Positions 7,785 to 16,275 of a stretch of 64,000 bases of DNA are shown here, piece by piece. Position 1 is the first letter of the stretch, and each line of letters opens with the position of its first letter. The notes under the pieces are model-generated. The model saw only the letters and a program-made list of their open reading frames with translations. It ran no database searches and had not been told where the DNA came from. The position numbers were made by a program, and so were the translations under genes. The stretch comes from Alkalicoccobacillus porphyridii (GTDB taxonomy: Bacteria; Bacillota; Bacilli; Bacillales; Bacillaceae_D): NCBI RefSeq assembly GCF_007293315.1, contig NZ_VLXZ01000003.1, positions 248,001 to 312,000 on the forward strand, written 5' to 3'.

Positions 7785-9683
7785 TTAGATAATAGAATCC
7801 ATTGCTTTTGCTTTTTTCCGAGCTTCCTCAGAAAGGGGTTTCTTCAAAAATCCAATCATTATGCATGTTACAACGGATCCAAGTAAGATACATCCGATGT
7901 ATAAAAGTGGAGCACTACTTGCAATCGGGATAACAAAGATTCCACCATGTGGTGCTTTTAGTGAAATGTCTAAGGCCATACATGCAGCACCACCAATAGC
8001 AGCACCTACGATGTTCGCTGGGATAATCCGTAATGGATCGGCTGCCGCAAAAGGAATGGCACCTTCAGTGATAAAGCTAGCTCCGAGTACATAGCTTGCT
8101 TTTCCAGCTTCGGTCTCTTGAAGAGTAAAACGATTTTTGAAAATGGTTGTGGCAAGAGCAATCCCAAGTGGCGGGACCATTCCTCCAACCATTAAGGCTG
8201 CAGAGGGTTCAAAGATATTTGCAGCAAACATCGCTAGCCCGAATGCAGATGCGGTTTTATTAATAGGCCCTCCCATGTCAGAGGCCATCATGCCTGCTAA
8301 TAATGCACCTAAGATGGCTGCATTCACACCTGTAAGTCCTGTTAACCAATTTTCTAAGAATACATTCAACAATGACATTGGGGTATTTAGGATAAAGAAC
8401 ATAAAGGCCCCAACAATGAATGTACTCAATAATGGAACTAATAAAACTGAAATTAAACCTTGAAAAGCCTTAGGTACACCTTTGAAAGCTCGTCCAATAT
8501 ATTTAGCAGAAAATCCACCAACAAAACCTGCAATCATCCCACCTAAAAATCCAGACCCTCCAATGGTTGCAATCATTCCACCGATCATGGCCGGAGCAAG
8601 TCCTTGTTTGCTAGCAATACTAAAACCAATAAATCCTGCTAGGATAGGAACCATTAAAGCAAAGGCCGCTTCTCCTCCGACTTGACTAAAGAATTCAGCA
8701 AAGACATTGTATTGGTCACTTTCTGGATTTGCCGCGTCGATTCCAAACATAAACGATAACGCGATAAAAATACCGCCGACCACTACAAATGGGATCATGT
8801 AAGAGACGCCACTCATAATATGTTTATAGAAATTAATACCTGATTTTTTCTCTGGCTCTTCTTCATCAGATATATCTATGTTAGCTGATGAGTCTCGAAT
8901 ATCATACGAAAGAGCTTTATCTATCAATTGGTCAGCTTGACTAATTGCTTTTTTGACTGGTACATCAACAAATCGTTTTCCTTGGAGACTTTCTGTATCT
9001 ACAGCAACATCATGTGCAACAATGATCGCATCGGCATTGCGAACATCAGATGCTGTCAATTGATTCTCTGGTCCGTTAGCACCGTTTGTTTGAATCTTAA
9101 CTTTCATGCCACGCTTAGCTGCTGCTTCCTTTAAGGATTCAGCGGCCATATACGTGTGAGCAATTCCAGTCATACACGCAGTGATTCCAATGATATATTT
9201 TCCAGAGTCGGGCTTATCAGCGCTCTCTGTATCCTCAGGAATATCATGATCTTCAATCGCGTTCACAACATCATCTACCGAGGTAGCGACGAGTAATTTT
9301 GCACGGAATGTTTCACTCATTAGAAAGGTTGAAAGCTTAGACAGAAGAGAAAGATGTTCATCCGATGCATTTTCAGGCGCAGCAATCATGAAGATTAAAT
9401 TAGTGTGCTGACCACCATAGTCAACACCATGTAGAGTTCTGCCCATCAAGATGGTTGGCTTAGTCACTGACTTTGACTTTGCATGAGGTATCGCTACTCC
9501 ATACCCCACCGCTGTAGATATCTCATTTTCTCTTTTATAAATAGCCTTTTTAAATGACACTGGATCACTCGTCAGGTTATTCTCTGCTAATTTATCAACT
9601 AATTCATTAATTACATCGTCTTGATTGGTCCCTTTCAGATTTAAAATAATCTGATCTTTTGTCAAAATATCTATTAATTCCAC
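7785..9683 (-). CDS. fruA: PTS fructose-family transporter, EIIABC
   Basis: 632 residues with all three PTS parts in order A-B-C. EIIA covers about 1-145 with the phospho-acceptor His67 (GVAIPHAKS). EIIB covers about 160-262 with the phospho-acceptor Cys170 (GITACMTGIAHTYMAA). EIIC covers about 283-620 with many membrane segments. The protein imports a ketohexose or related sugar and phosphorylates it, normally at C1. The start is GTG 9683 with GGGGGGA upstream. It is the last gene of an operon behind a class II aldolase and a PRD activator, and there is no 1-phosphofructokinase gene. This sets it apart from the usual fruRKA operon and leaves the sugar uncertain: fructose, tagatose or a related sugar. 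Confidence 0.88.
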   Translation of the reverse strand: MELIDILTKDQIILNLKGTNQDDVINELVDKLAENNLTSDPVSFKKAIYKRENEISTAVGYGVAIPHAKSKSVTKPTILMGRTLHGVDYGGQHTNLIFMIAAPENASDEHLSLLSKLSTFLMSETFRAKLLVATSVDDVVNAIEDHDIPEDTESADKPDSGKYIIGITACMTGIAHTYMAAESLKEAAAKRGMKVKIQTNGANGPENQLTASDVRNADAIIVAHDVAVDTESLQGKRFVDVPVKKAISQADQLIDKALSYDIRDSSANIDISDEEEPEKKSGINFYKHIMSGVSYMIPFVVVGGIFIALSFMFGIDAANPESDQYNVFAEFFSQVGGEAAFALMVPILAGFIGFSIASKQGLAPAMIGGMIATIGGSGFLGGMIAGFVGGFSAKYIGRAFKGVPKAFQGLISVLLVPLLSTFIVGAFMFFILNTPMSLLNVFLENWLTGLTGVNAAILGALLAGMMASDMGGPINKTASAFGLAMFAANIFEPSAALMVGGMVPPLGIALATTIFKNRFTLQETEAGKASYVLGASFITEGAIPFAAADPLRIIPANIVGAAIGGAACMALDISLKAPHGGIFVIPIASSAPLLYIGCILLGSVVTCIMIGFLKKPLSEEARKKAKAMDSII

Positions 9684-9709
9684 AAAAAATCCCCCCTCGT
9701 TCTGCCTAC

Positions 9710-10579
9710 TTAACTAAAGTAGTGATGCGCTTGATTTGTTGAGTTAAACAAGTCCATCTTCTTCTTCACGACTTCTTTTGCTGCTTTTCGTGCGCTTGGC
9801 ATAATGACATCTGGCTCATAAGCTGTATCGTTTTCAATAAGGAAGCGACGCATCTCTTTAAAGAAGGCATTTTTCATATCTGTAGATAGATTAATCTTGG
9901 CTACTCCATGAAGGTACGTTTGCGAAATCTCTTCATCCTTGTTGTCACTTCCTCCGTGAAGAACAAGAGGGATGTCTACTTTCTGGTTAATCTCTTCAAG
10001 TAGATCCAGTTTTAATTCAGGTTGTCTAGCGTGTTTATACTGCCCATGAGAGGTACCAATTGCTATAGCAAGCGTATCAATACCTGTCTGTTCAACAAAT
10101 GTTTTGGCGTCATCTGCATCTGTGAAAAGAATTTCATCTGCTCCACCTTCTGAGCTTCCTTCATTTGAACCAATTGTTCCTAGCTCCGCCTCTACAGAAA
10201 CATTTACGCTATGAGCTAGCTTCACGACCTCTTTAGAAATAGCGATATTATCTTCAAATGAAGCGTGTGAAGCATCAATCATTACAGAGGTAAAACCGTT
10301 TCGAATCGCTGTCATAACATCCTCAATGGAACCACCGTGGTCAAGATGAATGACCATAGGTACTTTTGCATTGCGGCAGGCTTCACGTACATACGTAATA
10401 AAATCATTGCCTAAAAGTGCCACTTCGTTCGGATGAATCTGAATAATTGCCGGGGCATTCTGTTCTTCTGCTGCTTCAATAATGACTCTTACAAATTCAC
10501 TGTTTGCTACGTTGTAAGACCCCACGGCAAAGTTGTTTTTGTACGCTACTTCTAGTAAATCCTTCATATTCATTAACAT
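9710..10579 (-). CDS. Class II ketose-bisphosphate aldolase (Fba/GatY/KbaY family)
   Basis: 289 residues from ATG 10579, which has AGGAGAG seven bases upstream; the longer frame would run into the regulator gene. Zinc-binding and catalytic elements of class II aldolases are visible: the NVANSEF start region, VIHLDHGGSIEDV with the Asp-His pair, and VLHGGSDNKDEEI with the later zinc histidine and phosphate loop. The family cleaves fructose- or tagatose-1,6-bisphosphate; some members act on ketose 1-phosphates or 6-phospho-5-dehydro-2-deoxygluconate. Its place between the PRD activator and the PTS transporter, without a kinase, suggests it may cleave the PTS product directly. That is inference. 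Confidence 0.85.
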   Translation of the reverse strand: MLMNMKDLLEVAYKNNFAVGSYNVANSEFVRVIIEAAEEQNAPAIIQIHPNEVALLGNDFITYVREACRNAKVPMVIHLDHGGSIEDVMTAIRNGFTSVMIDASHASFEDNIAISKEVVKLAHSVNVSVEAELGTIGSNEGSSEGGADEILFTDADDAKTFVEQTGIDTLAIAIGTSHGQYKHARQPELKLDLLEEINQKVDIPLVLHGGSDNKDEEISQTYLHGVAKINLSTDMKNAFFKEMRRFLIENDTAYEPDVIMPSARKAAKEVVKKKMDLFNSTNQAHHYFS

Positions 10580-10601
10580 AATAAATCTCTCCTCTTCTTC
10601 A

Positions 10602-12455
10602 TTAAATTTGATTCCAAATGGCCAGAAACTCTTCTTCATTCGTTGTATGGACAAGAGACCTTACACGTTCAATACTCTTGGTTTTTTGAAAAAACTCTGT
10701 AAACACGTATTCATTCCGCTCTACATCTGATGAGGGGATATAAATAATGACAAGCTGAACCTTTTCTGTTCCCCATTGAATGACATGATCGTTGACACCT
10801 ATAACGACACGTTCCTTATACTCTTTCCTTTCAAAATATGGATGGGGAATCGCTACTAAGTTCCCGATAGAGGTATAGGACATGGTTTCTCTTTTCATAA
10901 TGGGATCATAAAAAGTGTCTAGCTCACTAATTTCCAATAGATGCCGAATGGCTTTTTCAGGGCTTGTCTCATTTATCCAATAAATATCTGCTCGTTCAAT
11001 AACCATATTTTGAGCTTCAAGAAAGAATCTTATCCTTTTAATATCCGCACTCTTAAAACTACTTTGGATGGAAACAACATTTGCATTGTTTTGAGCTGCC
11101 TCCGTTAAGTCCACACCTATATATAAATAGAAATCCGCAAATTCATATCCTGTCGAATACTTTTCAATCCCAACAATGTCTAATTCATCAAAGTAGGTTG
11201 TAATCTTTGAAGCCAGAAGCTCTGTACGCTCATACCCTCTTGTATAGAGTAGAATGGTTTTGCGCTTCTTTTTATCCTTTGACTGAATGATGACCTGGAT
11301 GTGATAAGCCAGATAGGCAATTTCACTATCCTGTATCTCAACATGAAACTCTTTCTCTATTTGCAAAGCCAGATTTGAGGCTACGCTAAACGAAAAGAAA
11401 TACTCTGCTTTTGTTTCTTTTACAAACGGATTATAGATCAGTAAATTGTGAGAAGCTGGATTTATAATTCGATAGATGTGATTAAGAATATTGTGCCTAA
11501 ATCGATTCTTCGAATAGGTCGGCACATGATACACCTGTTCTACTTTACGTAGAATGTCTTCAATTCTTTTGACAATATCTGAATTGTGATTCGTGACGTC
11601 TTCTTTTTCCAGATCAAGCTGAAGCGACATGAGGTAATTGACTAAGAATACGACCTCATCCTCTGTAAAGCTTACATAGTCCTTTAATTGAGTACGAAAA
11701 GCTTGGGCCACTTCAAATTCCTTAAAGGATTTAAGATTATGAAGCTCATTGTTTTCTATCACAACAAACCGCTTCTGATTCATTTGATGGATCATAATAA
11801 GCAGTTGTACTGCTAGCTTTTTATACACCGTAAATTCAATGTTAAGCTGATACTCTATATTTAATTCATCCATTCGTTTAAAAACGTTTTCAATTGTTTC
11901 TGCATTGACCCATGAACGAAAATGATCAAAAACAAAATCCTTAAAGTTCTCTTTTTTAACGGGAATGGATGTAAAAAAACTCTCAAGTAACGTTCTTTTT
12001 TGAATCTCTGTTCCATTCAGCTTGATCCCTTTGAATACTCTTGTATTAATAGAAACGTCGATGCCTAAGGAATGGATATTCATCGTTAATCTTTGCATTC
12101 GACTTCGTATGGTTTGCGGTGAATAGAAAAAGGTTTCAGCTAATTCTTCATATGTTGTGTAATCATCACGGTTCATTAAATATTGGATGATTTCAAATTC
12201 AAGAATTGCTTCTTCAGGTTCTTTGTTAGTTAGATCAACCTCCTCTTGATTTCCAAGACTGTCATCAGTCACAATGGCGTATCCCTGCGGAGAGGAAATG
12301 ATGACAATGTCACTGAAGTTTTCGTTAATATCCTTTATATAATTACGGATGGTTCGATCCGTAACATTTAACATGTCAGCAAGCGTTGCCGCTGATACGA
12401 AGCCTTGGTTTTGTTTTGATAGAAAGTCAATTAATTGTTTACGTTTTTCTTGCAA
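10602..12455 (-). CDS. PRD-containing transcriptional activator (BglG/MtlR/ManR type)
   Basis: About 617 residues. Order of domains: DNA-binding HTH (about 5-60), second helical HTH-like part (about 85-165), two PTS regulation domains (about 170-400), EIIB-like domain (about 400-490) and EIIA-like domain (about 500-615). The EIIA-like part keeps the histidine of the active site (NLVAIPHPYF). The EIIB-like P-loop reads LLYTRGYERTELL and lacks the usual cysteine, so this domain probably cannot accept phosphate there. Such proteins activate the neighbouring PTS operon when their sugar is present. Start: AAGGTGGTGG lies five bases before TTG 12455; GTG at 12467 is the in-frame alternative but has no spacing for a ribosome binding site. 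Confidence 0.85.
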   Translation of the reverse strand: MQEKRKQLIDFLSKQNQGFVSAATLADMLNVTDRTIRNYIKDINENFSDIVIISSPQGYAIVTDDSLGNQEEVDLTNKEPEEAILEFEIIQYLMNRDDYTTYEELAETFFYSPQTIRSRMQRLTMNIHSLGIDVSINTRVFKGIKLNGTEIQKRTLLESFFTSIPVKKENFKDFVFDHFRSWVNAETIENVFKRMDELNIEYQLNIEFTVYKKLAVQLLIMIHQMNQKRFVVIENNELHNLKSFKEFEVAQAFRTQLKDYVSFTEDEVVFLVNYLMSLQLDLEKEDVTNHNSDIVKRIEDILRKVEQVYHVPTYSKNRFRHNILNHIYRIINPASHNLLIYNPFVKETKAEYFFSFSVASNLALQIEKEFHVEIQDSEIAYLAYHIQVIIQSKDKKKRKTILLYTRGYERTELLASKITTYFDELDIVGIEKYSTGYEFADFYLYIGVDLTEAAQNNANVVSIQSSFKSADIKRIRFFLEAQNMVIERADIYWINETSPEKAIRHLLEISELDTFYDPIMKRETMSYTSIGNLVAIPHPYFERKEYKERVVIGVNDHVIQWGTEKVQLVIIYIPSSDVERNEYVFTEFFQKTKSIERVRSLVHTTNEEEFLAIWNQI

Positions 12456-12499
12456 ACGAACCACCACCTTTCTATATGTCCACTGTACGGCAGGGGATG

Positions 12500-12513
12500 T
12501 GAAAGCGCTATAT
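12500..12513 (+). promoter_or_regulatory. cre site (CcpA) upstream of the PTS operon
   Basis: TGAAAGCGCTATAT fits the catabolite responsive element consensus TGWAARCGYTWNCW except near the end. It lies about 45 bases before the regulator start, where CcpA would repress the operon. Confidence 0.6.
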
Positions 12514-12520
12514 CACTAGA

Positions 12521-12540
12521 TTTTCCTACCTGTAGGAAAA
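12521..12540. promoter_or_regulatory. Perfect 9+2+9 palindrome upstream of the PRD activator
   Basis: TTTTCCTAC, two bases, GTAGGAAAA. It sits just upstream of the cre site in the promoter region of the PTS operon and is a candidate binding site for the PRD activator. There is no T run in the right place for it to be the aldo/keto reductase terminator, which has its own hairpin at 12580. Confidence 0.45.
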
Positions 12541-12572
12541 AATTCACCTCTGTGATAAAAACATCTCAAGAC

Positions 12573-12603
12573 AAAAAAAAAACAAACCCGTTAAGGTTTG
12601 TTT
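12573..12603. terminator. Terminator after the aldo/keto reductase gene
   Basis: On the minus strand AAACAAACC / GGTTTGTTT forms a stem followed by a T run (A run at 12573-12582 on the plus strand), seven bases past the stop codon at 12610. Confidence 0.75.
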
Positions 12604-12609
12604 GTTGTC

Positions 12610-13530
12610 TTAAGGCACCATATTCCCCGCCGCCGCATAAAGCTCAAACCATTCCTGTCTCGTAAGCGGAATCTCTGATCCTGCCGCTGACTCTTGTAAG
12701 CGGGCTGCATTTGTTGTGCCAAGCACAACTTGAATATTAGCTGGGTGTCGTGTGATCCATGCCACAGCGATAGAAGTTGGAGTGACATCGTACTTCTTAG
12801 CGAGTCGCTCCAACACTTTGTTTAATTCTGGAAATCTTTCATTGTCACCAACAAATACTCCATCGAAGAATCCGGTTTGGAATGGCGACCATGCTTGCAA
12901 GGTAATGTCGTTTAAGCGACAGTATTCAAGTGTGCTGCTATCGCGATTTACAGCATTATCTGTATTCATGTTGAGTGATACGCCTGAGTCAATGAGTGGT
13001 GTATGAGCGATGCTAAGCTGCATTTGATTAACCACTAGCTTTTGCGTAAGACTCTTTTGTAGGAGTTCTATTTGTGTAGGGTTGTGATTGGATACTCCAA
13101 AGTAGCGAACCTTCCCTGAATGGTGTAGCTGGTCAAAGGCCTCTGCTACTTCATCTGGCTCCATAAGTGGATCAGGACGGTGCAGTAATAGGATATCTAG
13201 GTAATCTGTGTCTAACCTCTGCAGAATTCCGTCTACCGAGGAAAGGATGTGTTCTTTAGAGAAATCGTAATAGCCTTTTCTTATCCCACATTTACTTTGC
13301 AGAATTATTTTTTCCCGTATACTTTCATTTCCAGAAAGCGCTTTCGAGAAATGTTCTTCACAGCTACCCCCACCATATATATCTGCATGGTCAAACACAT
13401 TAATACCCGCTTCAAGCGCTGTATATATTAACCCTTCCGTTTCCTTTACAGACAAATTATTAATACGCATATTGCCCATTATAATATTGGATACATTCAA
13501 ATCCGTTCCTACTAAATCAATTTTTTTCAA
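12610..13530 (-). CDS. Aldo/keto reductase (YdhF-like)
   Basis: 306 residues, normal for the family. The catalytic region FDHADIYGGG has Asp47 and Tyr52; the lysine is in LQSKCGI and the histidine in LLHRPDPL. The NADPH phosphate-binding region near the C-terminus (TTNAARLQE) is present. The enzyme reduces aldehydes or ketones with NAD(P)H; the substrate cannot be told. Start TTG 13530 has AAGGAGG at good distance. It stands alone between the PTS operon and the two-component genes. Confidence 0.85.
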   Translation of the reverse strand: MKKIDLVGTDLNVSNIIMGNMRINNLSVKETEGLIYTALEAGINVFDHADIYGGGSCEEHFSKALSGNESIREKIILQSKCGIRKGYYDFSKEHILSSVDGILQRLDTDYLDILLLHRPDPLMEPDEVAEAFDQLHHSGKVRYFGVSNHNPTQIELLQKSLTQKLVVNQMQLSIAHTPLIDSGVSLNMNTDNAVNRDSSTLEYCRLNDITLQAWSPFQTGFFDGVFVGDNERFPELNKVLERLAKKYDVTPTSIAVAWITRHPANIQVVLGTTNAARLQESAAGSEIPLTRQEWFELYAAAGNMVP

Positions 13531-13755
13531 GTCACTTCCTCCTTAAGATAAAAGTTAAATGTAACAACAGCTTACTAAAATGAATCGAGCCTGTATACTT
13601 TTATCCCTTTTTGGCGAGTTTTTAAACAAAGGAAAGGTTGCACCTACGACTTGTGTTAGCTGAAAATAGAAATATAAAGGAATTTGATGAACGATATCTC
13701 TACACTAAAATGGTCAGCATTCCCCGGGCATGACTCTTTCAAACCATGCTCTCTT

Positions 13756-14526
13756 TTACATCGAATCCTTCAAAAACTGCTTTGGCGACATGCCAATGTA
13801 TTTCTTAAACACATGGCTAAAATATTTGTAGTCACTAAAGCCTGTTGTTTCAGCCACTTCATAGACGAGCACCTTTTCATTTTGTAGCTTATCAAGTGCT
13901 TTTGTAATTCGGTATCTTGTGAGAAATTCGTTAAAGCTATAACCTGTTGCTTCTTTAAGCTTTGTGTTCATACTCACAGTAGAAAGACCCACTTCCTCAC
14001 TTAGCATAACGAGGGTAATCTTTTGATCATAGTACCTTTTAATAAAACGAACGGCCTCTGCGGCATAAGTCGCTTCTCCATCTGATGCTACGTTAAAAGA
14101 AAGTAAATCCTTCATCACATTGGACTGTTGTTTTTCATTCTCTTGTTGCTTATGCTCTTTAATTTCGATTGATAGTCGTTTTAAGGACTCAGCTAATTCA
14201 TTTAAATCAATTGGTTTTAGGAGGTAATCACGAACCCCAAGACTAATTGCTTGTTGAGCATAGTTAAATTCGCCATACCCTGAAAGAATGATTGCTTCAT
14301 ATTGATAAATTTCCTTTGTCTCCTTAAGCATCTCAAGCCCATCCTTGAAGGGCATACGAATGTCAGTGATCACAATATCGGGATTGGTCTCAGCGATAAG
14401 TTGAGCGCCTTTTACTCCATTTTCTGCAGTTCCAGCAACCACACAGCCGCTATGAAGCCAATCCATGCGATATAAAAGTCCTTTTAATATAATTGGCTCA
14501 TCCTCAATCAGTACGACCTTTAACAT
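13756..14526 (-). CDS. Response regulator, REC + AraC-type DNA-binding domain
   Basis: 256 residues. The receiver domain (about 1-120) has the acidic pair IEDE near residue 10, the phospho-acceptor Asp in DIVITDIRMPFKDG, and the conserved Lys in YLLKPID. The C-terminal part (about 155-256) is a double-HTH AraC domain (LSEEVGLSTVSMNTKLKEAT and ETTGFSDYKYFSHVFKKYIG). It follows the sensor kinase by six bases and is read together with it. HptR of Staphylococcus aureus (hexose phosphate sensing) and B. subtilis YesN have this build. A tandem 10-base repeat in front of the transporter operon (20210-20229) is a fitting target for an AraC-type dimer. Confidence 0.88.
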   Translation of the reverse strand: MLKVVLIEDEPIILKGLLYRMDWLHSGCVVAGTAENGVKGAQLIAETNPDIVITDIRMPFKDGLEMLKETKEIYQYEAIILSGYGEFNYAQQAISLGVRDYLLKPIDLNELAESLKRLSIEIKEHKQQENEKQQSNVMKDLLSFNVASDGEATYAAEAVRFIKRYYDQKITLVMLSEEVGLSTVSMNTKLKEATGYSFNEFLTRYRITKALDKLQNEKVLVYEVAETTGFSDYKYFSHVFKKYIGMSPKQFLKDSM

Positions 14527-14532
14527 TCCTTC

Positions 14533-16197
14533 TCACCCCTTATATGGAATTCGCAAAGAAATAACCGTTCCTTCTTTAGGTTTCGTTTGTATCTCAAGCC
14601 CATACTCCTTACCATACAAAAGCTGAATGAGTTGATGCGTATTTTTTAGTCCGGTATGCTCTGTTTCTTGTATATCACCCGCTATAATAGACTGGATATT
14701 TATGAGTCTGGACAATTCTATTCCTAACCCATCGTCGCTCACTCGGATAAGCATTGTATCTTCTTCAAGCAACTGAATATCTAGTTCTATAGATAGGCTG
14801 CCCACTTCATTAATGTTGTGCTTAATCGCATTCTCTATTAAAGGCTGAATCATGAGCTTCGGAATGTTAGCCTGAGACAATCGAGGTTCAATTGATATCG
14901 AATACTCAAGCCTTTTTCCATAACGCATCAATTGCAGAGAAAAATAATCTTCAAGATAGTCCAGGTCTTTTCCAAGCGGTACGGTCGTATCACCAAAGTT
15001 TGAATTATATCGCATCAGCTTTGCTGTTTTAATAATCATCGTTGAAGCATTTTCAGGGTCAGCCAATGTCTCATATTTAATCATCTCTAATACATTAAAT
15101 AGAAAATGAGGATTAAATTTTGCTTCTAAATGCTTTAGCTCACTCAAGCGCTTTTTCTCCATTATCTCTTGGTTCTGATCCACAAGCATTTGGATTTCAT
15201 TAATTTTACTTTTGTATTCTTCATAAATCATTTGTACCTCATCATACATAAGCTCCGTTTGAAAGTGCTGATTGTGATTTTTTGTAGATATCATGCTAAC
15301 CAATGCATCAAATGGCTGTAAGGACTTCTTAAGAATCTTAGGAGTGGCTAACCACACCACCGTCATAATAATAAAGCTACTAACAACCATCGTTAGAATG
15401 CCGTACAGTAATAACAAACGAAAGACATTAATCGAGGTCAGTGTAACCACCTTAGATTGATTCTCTTCTATAACGGTTTGTGTTTGATAGAAATAATCTC
15501 CCACATGAGGAATCAGCTTAGCATCGCTTTCAAGATGAAGCTTACCAAGAGGGCTAAGTGGAAATGAGTGATTATAAAAAATCACATTGTCATATGGATC
15601 GGTTACAAAGATCAGTTGATTGTTTAGTGGTTGAAGCTGGTTTTCTAGAAAAAATAATAAATAGCCTACTATCTTCTCATCGTCCTTTAAAGCAATAGCA
15701 AAAACGTAGGAAGCGTCATGATTCACATCTTGTATACGCTTAGTTAATCTCTCTTCCACCATTCCAATAGCCGCTGCTTTTTGAATGAACGGATGTAGGC
15801 GCTTACTTTCGTTGAGTTCTTGTTCTACCCCATCATAGTAACTAGTAGCTACAATCTCTTCTTCACCATTTACTAAGACAAAATCAGCATACATTTGACG
15901 TTGATTACGAAAGTCATACAGTATTCGATTCACCCCACTTGGCTCCTCCTCACCAGAGAGAAACCGACGAATGGATTCATCTTGCGCTAGAGCTACCATA
16001 CCGGTTCGATATTCATCGAAACCGACCTGAACCTCTGAAGCTACTTGTTCATTTATCTTCTGATTCGGGTGAACAATCGTTAAATTAAATACAAGATACA
16101 ATGAGAGCAAATAGACGATGAGTATAACTGCTATGATTACGACGGCATATTTGATAAAAGAACGTTTAATATCATCCTTCATTTTTCTACTCGCCAT
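14533..16197 (-). CDS. Membrane sensor histidine kinase (YesM/LytS-type His_kinase fold)
   Basis: 554 residues. Two membrane segments (about 13-38 and 262-287) flank an extracellular sensing domain. A coiled linker leads to the kinase part with the phosphorylated histidine in LEAKFNPHFLFNVLEMI, then an N box (LIENAIKHN) and a G box (DDGLGIE). Start: ATG 16197 has GGAG upstream; GTG 16212 is in frame but contains that site. The gene follows the ABC permease after a hairpin, and is followed by its response regulator. HptS of S. aureus has the same kinase type and works with a sugar-phosphate-binding protein; a similar job is likely for this set. Confidence 0.87.
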   Translation of the reverse strand: MASRKMKDDIKRSFIKYAVVIIAVILIVYLLSLYLVFNLTIVHPNQKINEQVASEVQVGFDEYRTGMVALAQDESIRRFLSGEEEPSGVNRILYDFRNQRQMYADFVLVNGEEEIVATSYYDGVEQELNESKRLHPFIQKAAAIGMVEERLTKRIQDVNHDASYVFAIALKDDEKIVGYLLFFLENQLQPLNNQLIFVTDPYDNVIFYNHSFPLSPLGKLHLESDAKLIPHVGDYFYQTQTVIEENQSKVVTLTSINVFRLLLLYGILTMVVSSFIIMTVVWLATPKILKKSLQPFDALVSMISTKNHNQHFQTELMYDEVQMIYEEYKSKINEIQMLVDQNQEIMEKKRLSELKHLEAKFNPHFLFNVLEMIKYETLADPENASTMIIKTAKLMRYNSNFGDTTVPLGKDLDYLEDYFSLQLMRYGKRLEYSISIEPRLSQANIPKLMIQPLIENAIKHNINEVGSLSIELDIQLLEEDTMLIRVSDDGLGIELSRLINIQSIIAGDIQETEHTGLKNTHQLIQLLYGKEYGLEIQTKPKEGTVISLRIPYKG

Positions 16198-16224
16198 ATG
16201 TGCCAACTCCACTACACACAGTTT

Positions 16225-16265
16225 TAAAAATAGGGCTACCTCGATCCTTGATCTAAAGGCAGCCC
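16225..16265 (-). terminator. Hairpin between ABC permease and sensor kinase
   Basis: On the minus strand GGGCT...AGCCC forms an imperfect 14-base stem followed by TATTTTTA. It lies after the permease stop and before the kinase start and may lower expression of the two-component genes relative to the transporter. Confidence 0.65.
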
Positions 16266-16275
16266 ACTCTGCTTT

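Noticed and set aside
10580-10654. N-terminal extension of the aldolase
   Set aside because: ATG 10579 has a good ribosome binding site; the extension would overlap the regulator gene.
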